Positions 1-7,154 of a stretch of DNA of 34,727 bases are shown here, in pieces. The stretch is from CAZWDO01 sp964632485 [NCBI: uncultured bacterium] (GTDB taxonomy: Bacteria; JAGOEH01). The position numbers and the translations under genes were made by a program. The first letter of the stretch is position 1. Each line of letters begins with the position of its first letter. The notes under the pieces were generated by a model that worked only from the letters and a program-made list of their open reading frames with translations, ran no database searches and was not told where the DNA came from. The stretch is taken from positions 1 through 34,727 of the forward strand of contig CAZWDO010000031.1 in NCBI GenBank assembly GCA_964632485.1, read 5' to 3'.

Positions 1-71
1 CTTAGTACTTTGCAATAAACCAAGTTTACTCCATTTCGAGCTTGGAAGATCCGTTTTAAATTCATTGCCAA

Positions 72-908
72 CTAGAGTTCAGTAACCAGCCCAACGTATC
101 CAGGTACAACTTCGGCAGTCAACCTATTTGAAAATAGTTCGATCACCGCATTCCCCGTACAATGGCAGGGAATCAAGCGACTGATCTTTTCCCTGTTCAA
201 ATAATCTATTGTTTGCTCAAGCCGTTCGACACCAGCGGAATGGAGATGGAGTCCGCCAATGATGGTATGAATCTTTTCGCGGCCGCTGATTTTTTTAATC
301 GTTTCGCATGTATTGATTAATCCGGCATGGCAGCATCCGGTGATAATCGTCAGCCCCTCTTCCGTCTCGATCCAGAGGGAAGTTTCATCCATAATCAGAT
401 CAGGTTCCCGACCCGCGGAATCAAAGTAAAATGGACCGCCGGCATCCTCGCCGGCAAAAGACCGGGGAATAGGGCCCGTCAATCCTATGAGATTTTTTTT
501 TAAATAGACAGAACTCTCCAGCCAGATCAACCGATCCGTCGGCAGCGCCAGCAATGCCTCCCGTTCAGCGTTTGGAATGGAAATATCACGTGATGGCAGT
601 TCCTTTTTCAGACTGTAGCGTGTCGACAGAACTCCCCGTTGCGCATATACAATCAGTTTTGTATTGAGAGACAATAAATCGGCTAACGCCCCGGTATGGT
701 CATAATGCCCATGACTAATAACCAGGATATCAATTTCTTCCAATGGGCAACCTAAGCAGTCGGCATTATGGAGCAGAGAGTTTCCCTGCCCCACATCAAA
801 TAGTATCGGACTACCATCAGGAGTCTGAATCAGAACGCTGAAGCCATGTTCGGTCAAGCAGGGCGCCAACCCCTGATTGTCTGCCAAAATTGTTAACTGA
901 TAGCCCAT
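72..908 (-). CDS. MBL-fold metallo-hydrolase (COG1237-like)
   Basis: Protein of 278 residues with the metallo-beta-lactamase signature HGHYDH at residues 66-71, which supplies the metal ligands H66, H68, D70 and H71. Further likely ligands are H194 in GCCHAG and the late HLH (221-223) and PCHC (248-250) histidines. The overall layout matches the COG1237 family, often annotated as dihydropterin/aminobenzene-phosphate synthase-like, but the substrate cannot be read from sequence. There is no signal peptide, so it is probably cytosolic. It is the last gene of the ferredoxin-MinD/NifX cluster, 28 bases after the NifX-like gene. No clear Shine-Dalgarno precedes its ATG, so translation may depend on coupling. 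MBL-fold proteins recur in such anaerobe clusters. Family is certain, function is not. Confidence 0.88.
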   Translation of the reverse strand: MGYQLTILADNQGLAPCLTEHGFSVLIQTPDGSPILFDVGQGNSLLHNADCLGCPLEEIDILVISHGHYDHTGALADLLSLNTKLIVYAQRGVLSTRYSLKKELPSRDISIPNAEREALLALPTDRLIWLESSVYLKKNLIGLTGPIPRSFAGEDAGGPFYFDSAGREPDLIMDETSLWIETEEGLTIITGCCHAGLINTCETIKKISGREKIHTIIGGLHLHSAGVERLEQTIDYLNREKISRLIPCHCTGNAVIELFSNRLTAEVVPGYVGLVTEL

Positions 909-936
909 TGTTAAAAATTTAACCTGTGTTCCCGGG

Positions 937-1275
937 TTAATGATCGCATGCGTTGGCGCCGGATTGCAGGGTTCCCGCTAAATAGGAATTTACAAGTGTT
1001 TCCGGAGTTTCGCAGGACGCGCCGACGATCACTTCAATTCCTTGTTGAATAAAAAGCGACTGCGCCCGTTGGCCCATGCCACCAGCGATGATCATATTGA
1101 CATCTCTTTCACCCAGCCAACGGGGCAATAAGCCCGGTTCGTGCGCCGGCGCTTTGATTTCGCTTTGAGCGACAATTTTCTTCTGTTCGGTATCCACATC
1201 CAGTATCGCAAACGCTTCACAATGTCCAAAATGCAGGTTTAAAAGCCCATTGGCTACGGGTACGGCGATTTTCAT
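937..1275 (-). CDS. NifX/NifB-type dinitrogenase Fe-Mo cofactor domain protein (1)
   Basis: Small protein of 112 residues that begins MKIAVPVANG and has the family's HFGHCEAF segment, a central IIAGGMGQRAQ turn and the ...QQGIEVIVGA strand. This is the single-domain NifX/NafY/NifB C-terminal fold, whose members bind iron-molybdenum or related metal-sulfur clusters; the Desulfovibrio orange protein is one. The start is supported by AAAGGAG seven bases before ATG. It is the first of three paralogues in this cluster (the others end at 5367 and 6319), and it lies downstream of a MinD-type ATPase. The three differ enough to suggest separate roles rather than recent duplication. No nif structural genes are in the window, so a role in nitrogen fixation is not implied. 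Confidence 0.9.
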   Translation of the reverse strand: MKIAVPVANGLLNLHFGHCEAFAILDVDTEQKKIVAQSEIKAPAHEPGLLPRWLGERDVNMIIAGGMGQRAQSLFIQQGIEVIVGASCETPETLVNSYLAGTLQSGANACDH

Positions 1276-1446
1276 CAGGTTCTCCTTTTTTTTACATAGA
1301 TTTAATGATCACACTCAGTTACTACAATACTCATCAAATAGAGCCGATTAGAACATATCCCCCAGCGTACGCCATCACTTAACTGCGTTGGCAGATTAAA
1401 ATTGCCGGGCTGGCTAAACCAATTCACAAGCTACCAGCTTATTGGC

Positions 1447-2334
1447 TCACCTCCCCAATTCATTCTGGATAGTTTCCCAAATTTGTCTGATTTCCCCCTC
1501 CGCCTGACTTGCGCCATATTCTACCACACTTTTTCCATTAACCTGGGCATGAGTTACTGCCGGGTCATAGCTGATTTTGCCGCAAAAATAAGCATGGTTA
1601 TCAATGGCATACTGTTCAATATCCGCCGTAATCGCTGGATTCAAATCCCATTTATTAACGCAAATCAACAAGGGGATTTTGAAATGGCTGACCAGACGCG
1701 CGACCCGGTCTAAATCATGTTTACCGGAAAGCGTGGGTTCAGTCACGGCCAGGACAGCATCAGCGCCGGTAACTGAAGCAATGACCGGACACCCGATTCC
1801 CGGCGGGCCGTCCACGATTAGCCACGATGCTTTTTTCTCTTCAGCTATTTCCCGGGCTTTACTTCGGACGACGGAAACCAGTTTACCAGAATTTTCAGCG
1901 GCCACTCCCAAACGCGCATGAACCATCGGACCACAACGGGTCTCCGCCACCATCCATTTACCGCATAATTGAACGGGGAAATCGATCGCTTGCAGAGGGC
2001 AAAACCGAACGCATACCCCGCAACCTTCGCATGCCACGGGATCGATACGAAATATTGGACGGCCATCGATAAATCCGCCCGGTCGGATAGCATCAAACCG
2101 ACATTGCATTTTACACGCGCCGCATCCCATACAGGATTGCTCGCGAATAACCGCCCGATTACCGCTATAGAATTCATGCGTTTCCGTATTGCGAGGCGCA
2201 AGTATTAAGTGCAAGTCAGCCGCATCCACATCGCAATCAGCCATAACAGCATCACCAGCCATCACAGCCAGTGAGGCCGTAACGCTCGTTTTTCCGGTAC
2301 CTCCTTTACCGCTAATCACAACTATTTCTTTCAC
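1447..2334 (-). CDS. MinD/Mrp-family P-loop ATPase with inserted 2x[4Fe-4S] ferredoxin domain (A)
   Basis: About 295 residues. The N-terminus has the deviant Walker A motif of the MinD/NifH/Mrp family (SGKGGTGKT), followed by the DCDVDAAD switch segment. A ferredoxin-like insert carries two CxxCxxCxxxC motifs (Cys 69/72/75/79 and 103/106/109/113, counted from the TTG at 2337), and the ATPase fold resumes with VDGPPGIGCPV. This architecture is typical of MinD-like proteins in anaerobe ORP-type clusters, where ATP-dependent Fe-S cluster handling is the likely role. I place the start at GTG 2334 because AAGGAAG lies six bases upstream; the adjacent TTG at 2337 sits too close to it. A paralogue follows at 2759-3622, and the two may form a heterodimer (inference). 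Confidence 0.92.
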   Translation of the reverse strand: MKEIVVISGKGGTGKTSVTASLAVMAGDAVMADCDVDAADLHLILAPRNTETHEFYSGNRAVIREQSCMGCGACKMQCRFDAIRPGGFIDGRPIFRIDPVACEGCGVCVRFCPLQAIDFPVQLCGKWMVAETRCGPMVHARLGVAAENSGKLVSVVRSKAREIAEEKKASWLIVDGPPGIGCPVIASVTGADAVLAVTEPTLSGKHDLDRVARLVSHFKIPLLICVNKWDLNPAITADIEQYAIDNHAYFCGKISYDPAVTHAQVNGKSVVEYGASQAEGEIRQIWETIQNELGR

Positions 2335-2499
2335 CAATCACTTCCTTTTTTAATGTATGAAAATTTTAACCATTTTTTTAGTGACATCAGTCATCTCCGA
2401 TGGTGTAAGTTTTCCAGATATTTTATCGCAATCATTAAATGGATCATCAACCCGGTAGAACAGGCCCATAAATATAGTTGCAAGGATGGACTGCCACTA

Positions 2500-2772
2500 T
2501 TATTCTCCACATCCCGGAGAATCACATCGCGCCGTTCGTCCGCAACAGGTTCTGCCGGTTTGTTCCAATGAACAACTACTATTTTCTCGTTCACCGTGTC
2601 CATCTGAATGATGCATTCCGCCCCCCTTCAGTAAAAATCCACTTCCCCCGGAAATTAACCGTTTCAGATTTCCTTTGCAGGTCGGGCATTCCTTTAACGG
2701 CGCATCGGTCATGTTTTGGCGCTGTTCAAAGCGATAGCCACAATCGTTACATTGATACTCATAGACGGGCAT
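2500..2772 (-). CDS. FmdB-family zinc ribbon protein with extra C-terminal cysteines
   Basis: Protein of 90 residues starting MPVYEYQCNDCGYRFE. Cys 8/11 and 29/32 form the FmdB-type zinc ribbon, followed by the usual RLISGGSGFLLKG stretch. After it comes a second Cys-rich tail (C67, C76, C77, C83, C88: SCSLEQTGRTCCGRTARCDSPGCGE region) that could hold another metal. Its ATG lies inside the end of the upstream MinD-type gene (14-base overlap), so the two are translationally coupled. FmdB proteins were named as putative regulators of formamidase, but most are of unknown function. Here a metal-linked role beside the two Fe-S ATPases is likely. Confidence 0.85.
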   Translation of the reverse strand: MPVYEYQCNDCGYRFEQRQNMTDAPLKECPTCKGNLKRLISGGSGFLLKGGGMHHSDGHGERENSSCSLEQTGRTCCGRTARCDSPGCGE

Positions 2773-3622
2773 ACATTTTCTCCTGTGATTGGGTTACTCC
2801 GGTCAAAAAATCGATAAGGCCGGCAATTATTTTTTGATATTCAGGCAGGGCATCGACTGCCAACACACCCCGGGAGTAAGCTTCCGCCACCCGACGATCG
2901 TCAGCGATTTCTAAAAGTATTGGAATTTTTTCATCTCGGCAATAGCATTGAACCCGATCATCACCCACTCCCATCCGGTTTACAATCACTCCAAACGGGA
3001 CATTAAGTTCCCGCGTCATCTCAACTGCCAGTTTCAAATCATGCAAACCAAACGGTGTCGGCTCTGTTACCAGCAAGACAAAATCAGCCTCACGAAGAGT
3101 AGTAACCACGGGACAGGAGGTACCCGGAGGCGCATCGAGAATGACAATATCCCGTTGTTTGATATGCGATTTCAATGCCCGGATCAAGGGCGGAGCCATA
3201 GCGACTCCAATATCAAGTTTTCCATGCGTTAAGGTGATTTTACCCGATTTATAAGATTCAATTACACCAATGCGCCTCTTTTTTTCCCGAATCGCCCGTT
3301 TGGTACAAACCCGCATACAACCACCGCAACTATGGCACAACTCTTCAAAAATTAAGGGTTTTGTTCCAAATGAGACAATCGCATGATAGCGACAAAACCG
3401 GCCGCACTCCCCACAGGCATCACAACGTTCTTCATTCACTTCAGGAACCAACGCATAAACTTCTTCCATACTCAGCGCCTCCCCTTTTATAAAGAGATGG
3501 GCGTTCGGCTCTTCCACATCACAATCGAAGAGTTGCGTCGGAGTTCCCCAGGATTTCGCTAAATTGCACGCTACCGTGGTTTTTCCAGTTCCTCCCTTGC
3601 CGGAAGCTACTGCTATGATCAT
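2759..3622 (-). CDS. MinD/Mrp-family P-loop ATPase with inserted 2x[4Fe-4S] ferredoxin domain (B)
   Basis: Protein of 287 residues with deviant Walker A (SGKGGTGKTT, residues 7-16), DCDVEEPN, two ferredoxin CxxCxxCxxxC motifs (Cys 67/70/73/77 and 96/99/102/106), then the DAPPGTSCPV Walker B-like segment. It is the partner or paralogue of the 1447-2334 protein; pairs of such ATPases are characteristic of ORP-like clusters in strict anaerobes. The ATG is preceded by AGAGGAG six bases upstream. Its 3' end overlaps the FmdB-like gene. The likely job is ATP-driven transfer or assembly of an Fe-S or mixed metal cluster onto the NifX-like proteins of the same operon; this is inferred from context. 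Confidence 0.92.
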   Translation of the reverse strand: MIIAVASGKGGTGKTTVACNLAKSWGTPTQLFDCDVEEPNAHLFIKGEALSMEEVYALVPEVNEERCDACGECGRFCRYHAIVSFGTKPLIFEELCHSCGGCMRVCTKRAIREKKRRIGVIESYKSGKITLTHGKLDIGVAMAPPLIRALKSHIKQRDIVILDAPPGTSCPVVTTLREADFVLLVTEPTPFGLHDLKLAVEMTRELNVPFGVIVNRMGVGDDRVQCYCRDEKIPILLEIADDRRVAEAYSRGVLAVDALPEYQKIIAGLIDFLTGVTQSQEKMYARL

Positions 3623-3803
3623 AAAATTCTCCTCTTAAGCTTTACCGTTTGTACTTTTAATAACAATAACATTCTCTGAGCGCTCAATATCCGGTTAACC
3701 CATTAGAATCCGGGAAAAAGTTAACTGGCCGGACAGCTTGATTATCAACCGCTTGCAAAAACATTTATGAACTGATAAGGGCAGCATTTTTTATATTTCA
3801 AAA

Positions 3804-4328
3804 CTATGCCACATCTAAAGAAAATTGCGCAGCCCGATCGATCGTTCCGCTCAAACGAAACAAGCCACTCGAAGAAACTACCCTAAGTATTGATTCAAAA
3901 GGCAAATGGTGATCAGTTATAGATAGAATTCCATCCCCTTTCAGAGTCGCCGCGATTTTTTTTAAAAGCCCTTCAGAATCAGATAAATGATGAAGAAGAT
4001 CGTACAACAGGACGATATCGACAGACTTGCTATCGATTTGCGAAAAATTCGAACCATCAATGACGTTAATCTGATCCAAGCCTCGCCCGGCAGCGCGTCG
4101 CCGCGTCGATTCCAAAGCCTGAGGATGAATATCAAGCGCCCACACCTTCCCTTCATTGCCGACCAACTGTCCCGCCGCTATTGAAAAGCCGCCCGGTCCG
4201 CAACCAAAATCCAGTACCGTCATTCCTTCCCTGATTCCGATTTTACGCAGCAGATTAATCGGCGGATGAAATAAATCCCGAATTCGAAATTCCAACGCCA
4301 TCAACCGAAACGAAAAAGCATTCTGCAT
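3804..4328 (-). CDS. class I SAM-dependent methyltransferase
   Basis: Protein of 174 residues with the SAM-binding motif VLDFGCGPGGF near residues 38-48, an acidic end of strand 2 (WALDIHPQALE) and the post-I region VDIVLLYDLLHHL. It matches the Methyltransf_11/25-type Rossmann fold and is near the short end for the family. The start at ATG is supported by AAAGGAAA seven to eight bases upstream. It lies in the same-strand run between the DUF89 gene and the MinD-type ATPase, separated from the latter by 181 bases. The substrate is unknown; similar small methyltransferases with MinD/NifX clusters are seen in anaerobes. Confidence 0.85.
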   Translation of the reverse strand: MQNAFSFRLMALEFRIRDLFHPPINLLRKIGIREGMTVLDFGCGPGGFSIAAGQLVGNEGKVWALDIHPQALESTRRRAAGRGLDQINVIDGSNFSQIDSKSVDIVLLYDLLHHLSDSEGLLKKIAATLKGDGILSITDHHLPFESILRVVSSSGLFRLSGTIDRAAQFSLDVA

Positions 4329-4377
4329 ACATTTTCCTTTACAAAAAAATTCAACAACTTTACTAAAATCAAAGAAT

Positions 4378-5241
4378 TTAGTGATTCAGACTGATACTAT
4401 CAGCCACAATAAAACTTCCGATAGGCTGGTTAATATGAGTCGCGATTACCGGACATTTTACCTTGAATAGAAAAAAGAGCGGGGCGGAAACATCGCTGAG
4501 TGTTTCAAAATTCCCCTGGCCTTTGGCAATAATCAAATCAGCTTGATTAAATTTGGCAAGAAACTCAGCCGAGCAATCGCTCAATACCGTACCCGGAGCA
4601 TCAGAACCATTATCGATCACGGAAACCAGACCAAACAAACCAGCATCCCGCGCATCCTGCAACGTCGCGTCATTAATAACCGGCTGTCCTCGTACAACAA
4701 CCGTAACTGATTTTGAAGCCATTCGTTCAATGAGTAACCTGTCCAAAACAATCTCACCAGCATTGTCCGCCAGATAGAGAATGCTACTTGCCCGATCCAA
4801 CGCGGAACGGAACGCATCCATATCTCCACGTACCGGTTGCGTAACCGTCTCCAAAATGGAGCGTCGTAAGATGGGTTCAGAAACATCACCGGCAACACCC
4901 ATATCGATGACATTACCGGCGATGGCAATCCTTACCGCAGAAAGCAGGGGATCCTCTGATATGTTTATTGTTTCGCGTAATTGTGGCAATAAATCGTATG
5001 CCATACGGTTGAATATTTTTTTTTCCGTGGAATACGGATCATTAACACCGGTTAATTCCCGTATTCGGCGGTGAATACGCTGTCCGATCAAAGGAGCGGG
5101 CAATTCTAAATCTACATCGCACGCCCAAGTGAGAGTTTCCCGTAAAATCTGTTCGTGAATTTTTGGGTCCGAGGATACCAACCGGGCAGATTCCAGCGCC
5201 TGGCGGATAAAACATGGAATACAATCCAGTTCCATTTTCAT
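4378..5241 (-). CDS. DUF89 / ARMT1-like domain protein (putative damage-control phosphatase)
   Basis: Protein of 287 residues with the short prokaryotic DUF89 layout: N-terminal CIPCF (Cys 7 and 10), a helical region, then YLADNAGEIVLD with the metal-binding D159-N160, RGQPVIND with D191, and AKGQGNFETLSD with K240. These are the residues that build the metal and phosphate site in DUF89 proteins, which act as metal-dependent phosphatases on damaged phosphometabolites in other organisms. The true substrate here is unknown. The start is MKMEL at 5241, with AAGGAA 14-15 bases upstream, so the ATG two codons later is also possible. DUF89 genes travel with MinD/NifX/FmdB genes in several anaerobes, consistent with this context. 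Confidence 0.87.
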   Translation of the reverse strand: MKMELDCIPCFIRQALESARLVSSDPKIHEQILRETLTWACDVDLELPAPLIGQRIHRRIRELTGVNDPYSTEKKIFNRMAYDLLPQLRETINISEDPLLSAVRIAIAGNVIDMGVAGDVSEPILRRSILETVTQPVRGDMDAFRSALDRASSILYLADNAGEIVLDRLLIERMASKSVTVVVRGQPVINDATLQDARDAGLFGLVSVIDNGSDAPGTVLSDCSAEFLAKFNQADLIIAKGQGNFETLSDVSAPLFFLFKVKCPVIATHINQPIGSFIVADSISLNH

Positions 5242-5366
5242 AATTTTATATATTTTTCCTTAAATTATTATTTTTACTGCAGGTCATGGGAAAGCCACCC
5301 ACTGCCTGTTACCGTTTCCAATAGGATAAGAACCTGTATGGGATACGCAGGGATAAGGGGGAATTT

Positions 5367-5729
5367 TCACGCCCAATGACCTTCCACATCGGCGTTGGTC
5401 GATTCCTCCAACTTACCTTCCCGATACAGAGCGAGCGCTTCCGCGATTGTGACAGGATTGCAATTGAAAATCTTAATACCTGCAGCCGACAGAACCCGAA
5501 AGGCTTTTGGCCCGCAATGACCGGTAATCAATACTTTAGCGCCGCTGCGGGCAACGGTTTCAGCCGATTGGATACCCGCTCCTTGAGCCGCATTCAAATT
5601 CTGTGTATTATCAACCAGTTCAAACGAATCACTCTCTAAATGATAAATTAAAAATCGAGGGGCCCGACCAAAACGGGAGTCCAACTGCCCATTCAAATCA
5701 GTACCGGAAGTCGAAAACGCAATTTTCAT
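5367..5729 (-). CDS. NifX/NifB-type dinitrogenase Fe-Mo cofactor domain protein (2)
   Basis: Protein of 120 residues starting MKIAFSTSGTDLNGQLDSRFGRAPRF, with RFGRAPRF as the family's conserved motif and a C-terminal LITGHCGPKAFRVLSAAGIKIF segment that carries a likely ligand Cys. An in-frame longer frame reaches 5792, but I choose 5729 because AAGGAG lies nine bases upstream of that ATG and because the family starts at MKIA. The start lies right behind a strong hairpin with a U-tract (5749-5785), so its expression may be attenuated. It is the second of three paralogues in the cluster. Confidence 0.9.
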   Translation of the reverse strand: MKIAFSTSGTDLNGQLDSRFGRAPRFLIYHLESDSFELVDNTQNLNAAQGAGIQSAETVARSGAKVLITGHCGPKAFRVLSAAGIKIFNCNPVTIAEALALYREGKLEESTNADVEGHWA

Positions 5730-5748
5730 ACAGCATACTCCTTTTTCA

Positions 5749-5785
5749 AAAAATAGGCGGCCGCTATCTTTTTTTACGACCGCCT
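5749..5785 (-). terminator. intrinsic terminator or attenuator in front of the second NifX-like gene
   Basis: In the minus-strand RNA a 9-bp stem (AGGCGGUCG / CGGCCGCCU, one G-U pair) is closed by an A-rich loop and followed by A and six U. Only about six bases separate the U-tract from the AAGGAG ribosome binding site of the gene at 5367-5729. It may end the transcript of the upstream DUF5320 gene with a fresh promoter inside the hairpin region, or it may be a true attenuator with read-through. Confidence 0.75.
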
Positions 5786-5943
5786 TTTCCAAGACTCTAT
5801 AGACGCTCTATCATAAACCTGCTACGCGCTTATTTTGGACAGCATCAGCAATCCAGAAGCACTCGCTGAATTGGATGGCGCTATCCGGCCACCCAACCCC
5901 GCCGATTGTTAAACCAATCATGAAAAAAAAACAACACCCGGTA

Positions 5944-6294
5944 TCAGGCTTTTCCCGCCTTGGATTCGAGCTGATCAAGACGACTATGAATCCGTTCTAA
6001 TTCGGTCTGCATAACCTGAGCCTGGTTGACAAGCAGCGCTTTTTCATTTTCCAAATCAGTAGAAGACATTTTATCCGTTGCATTGGGAAAATTTCCGTTA
6101 AACCATTGATTAGGCTGAAACCAACGCCAAAAACCGCGGCCCCCGCCTCCAGCTCGATTGAATCCACGACCCATTCCTCCTCTACGCATCGTCGGCATTG
6201 CAAATCCGGTCATCGACTTTTCGACGCAGTATCCAGCGCCGCGTCCCGTCATGGGACCTTGTCCATTCGGACCTGTTCGATCTCCTCTGGGCAT
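5944..6294 (-). CDS. DUF5320 domain-containing protein
   Basis: Protein of 116 residues. The N-terminus MPRGDRTGPNGQGPMTGRGAGYC is the hallmark of DUF5320, followed by a Gly/Arg/Phe-rich stretch (GRGFNRAGGGGRGFWRW) and a C-terminal coiled coil (about residues 80-112, ENEKALLVNQAQVMQTELERI...). AAAGGAG seven bases before ATG supports the start. DUF5320 proteins are found almost only in anaerobes, usually next to NifX-type proteins and MinD-like ATPases, and their function is unknown. It follows the NifX-like gene by 24 bases and should be co-transcribed with it. The coiled coil suggests self-association or docking. Confidence 0.9.
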   Translation of the reverse strand: MPRGDRTGPNGQGPMTGRGAGYCVEKSMTGFAMPTMRRGGMGRGFNRAGGGGRGFWRWFQPNQWFNGNFPNATDKMSSTDLENEKALLVNQAQVMQTELERIHSRLDQLESKAGKA

Positions 6295-6318
6295 ATTAAA
6301 ACTCCTTTCAACAAAAAA

Positions 6319-6723
6319 TTAATCACCTTTGATGCGATATTCCGATTTTCCATGTCGCCAGCCATGATTCCGGCAATTCCGGCGCGGACATCTGCAACCA
6401 GGCATAGTATAGCGCTTAAACTCTGTTTCACCGGCATGCAACGCCCGTATAACTTCGCGTATTTCACCGGCAACATACGAAAAAACTTTTATTCCCCGCG
6501 CCGACAATTTTTCCAACGCTTCCTTTGAGGCCGCTCCACAAATCAATAACTCCATTCCAGCGCTCATCAAGGCTTCCGCTTTTTCAATCGCGTTTAATTG
6601 CGGCATACTCAGCGATGCTTCACTGACAATCTGAGCTTGCTCCACTTCAAGTAATAAAAAGTTTCCGGCAGAATCAAAAACCGGGGCAATTCTGCCATTC
6701 CAAATCGGTATCGCTATCTTCAT
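6319..6723 (-). CDS. NifX/NifB-type dinitrogenase Fe-Mo cofactor domain protein (3)
   Basis: Protein of 134 residues from MKIAIPIWNGRIAPVFDSAGNFLLLEVE, with the family turn LLICGAASKEALEKL and the ARGIKVFSYVAGEIREV strand-helix. The C-terminus has a Cys motif, MPGCRCPRRNC, typical of this subgroup and probably metal-binding. A GTG six codons earlier (6741) is possible, but the family starts at MKIA. No good ribosome site directly precedes 6723; instead a ten-codon reading frame with a good Shine-Dalgarno ends four bases upstream (6728-6760), which would allow coupled initiation. It is the promoter-proximal gene of the ferredoxin/MinD cluster, downstream of the enhancer-like repeats at 6959-7005. 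Confidence 0.88.
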   Translation of the reverse strand: MKIAIPIWNGRIAPVFDSAGNFLLLEVEQAQIVSEASLSMPQLNAIEKAEALMSAGMELLICGAASKEALEKLSARGIKVFSYVAGEIREVIRALHAGETEFKRYTMPGCRCPRRNCRNHGWRHGKSEYRIKGD

Positions 6724-6727
6724 ACTT

Positions 6728-6760
6728 TCATAATACTGCACGAACTATGCCACTTTTCAT
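6728..6760 (-). CDS. possible 10-residue leader peptide
   Basis: A tiny frame (MKSGIVRAVL, stop TGA) begins at an ATG with GGAG seven bases upstream, a better ribosome site than that of the following NifX-like gene. Its stop lies four bases before that gene's ATG in another frame. The 12-base string TGAAAGTATGAA occurs at both starts, 37 bases apart, so the arrangement may stem from a small duplication of the start region. It may be a translated leader or simply a ribosome loading site. Confidence 0.35.
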   Translation of the reverse strand: MKSGIVRAVL

Positions 6761-6804
6761 ACTTTCACTCCAAGGGGTATAGTAATGCGATTCTAAAGAT
6801 CAAT

Positions 6805-6820
6805 TGCTTGGGCTTTTCCA
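6805..6820 (-). promoter_or_regulatory. candidate sigma54 (-24/-12) promoter
   Basis: On the minus strand TGGAAAAGCCCAAGCA keeps the invariant GG and GC of the sigma54 consensus at the right spacing (GG-N10-GC), but the flanking CAC and TT bases do not match. It lies about 80 bases upstream of the NifX-like start at 6723 and about 180 bases downstream of an enhancer-like dyad. The intergenic region 6742-7154 holds this, two dyads and a terminator, and no gene. Confidence 0.35.
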
Positions 6821-6958
6821 TTGCGCTTAATTGGCAAACACAATGGAAATTTTATTGAATCAGCTTAGATATAACACGTTAAGTTTCCTTTACCTACGCG
6901 GTGAGCATACAACTAATAATTACAGCAAAGTAAAAAATTACCAGAAAAATCAATTCCA

Positions 6959-6974
6959 ACATGATGGGTCATGT
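6959..6974. promoter_or_regulatory. inverted repeat upstream of the NifX/MinD operon
   Basis: Perfect 6-bp arms ACATGA and TCATGT around four bases (TGGG). It sits about 140 bases upstream of the candidate -24/-12 element, a normal distance for an activator site. It overlaps a 21-base sequence that recurs near 28532. Confidence 0.4.
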
Positions 6975-6987
6975 AAAAAGCATCTAA

Positions 6988-7005
6988 TGTTGCAGAAGTG
7001 CGACA
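6988..7005. promoter_or_regulatory. candidate enhancer (UAS) for the NtrC-type regulator
   Basis: TGTTGCAGAAGTGCGACA is an 18-base dyad: 7-bp arms with one mismatch around GAAG. It lies about 180 bases upstream of the candidate sigma54 promoter and just downstream of the gene for an NtrC-type activator. Dyads of this size are typical of sites for Fis-type HTH domains. Assignment to this regulator is an inference. Confidence 0.5.
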
Positions 7006-7040
7006 CTACTACAACGGTATATCGTCTCATTTCTGCAAAT

Positions 7041-7075
7041 AAAAAAGGCGGACACACTGTGTGAACCCGCCTTTT
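7041..7075 (-). terminator. intrinsic terminator of the sigma54 regulator gene
   Basis: Long hairpin with outer arms AAAAGGCGG / CCGCCTTTT and an inner CACAC / GTGTG extension, followed on the minus strand by a run of six T. It lies about 80 bases after the stop of the regulator gene and isolates it from the operon downstream. The stem is flanked by A/T runs on both sides, so it could work in both directions. Confidence 0.85.
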
Positions 7076-7154
7076 GAAGTGATCCATTAGATTTATCGAA
7101 GATCTGTTTTTTAACCTTACAATAATTTTTTAGGACGGAATGCAAGGTTTATCA

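Noticed and set aside
2391-2603. A 70-codon frame after the FmdB-like gene, possibly a frameshifted extension
   Set aside because: The FmdB-like gene has its own natural Cys-rich C-terminus, and the other frame shows no family features.
3623-3803. A second sigma54 promoter in front of the MinD-type gene at 2759-3622
   Set aside because: TTTTTGCA occurs but has no GG at the -24 position.
6990-7005. TGTCGCACTTCTGCA on the minus strand as a sigma54 promoter
   Set aside because: The distance between the -24 and -12 elements is one base too short and GG is missing; it is better explained as a dyad.
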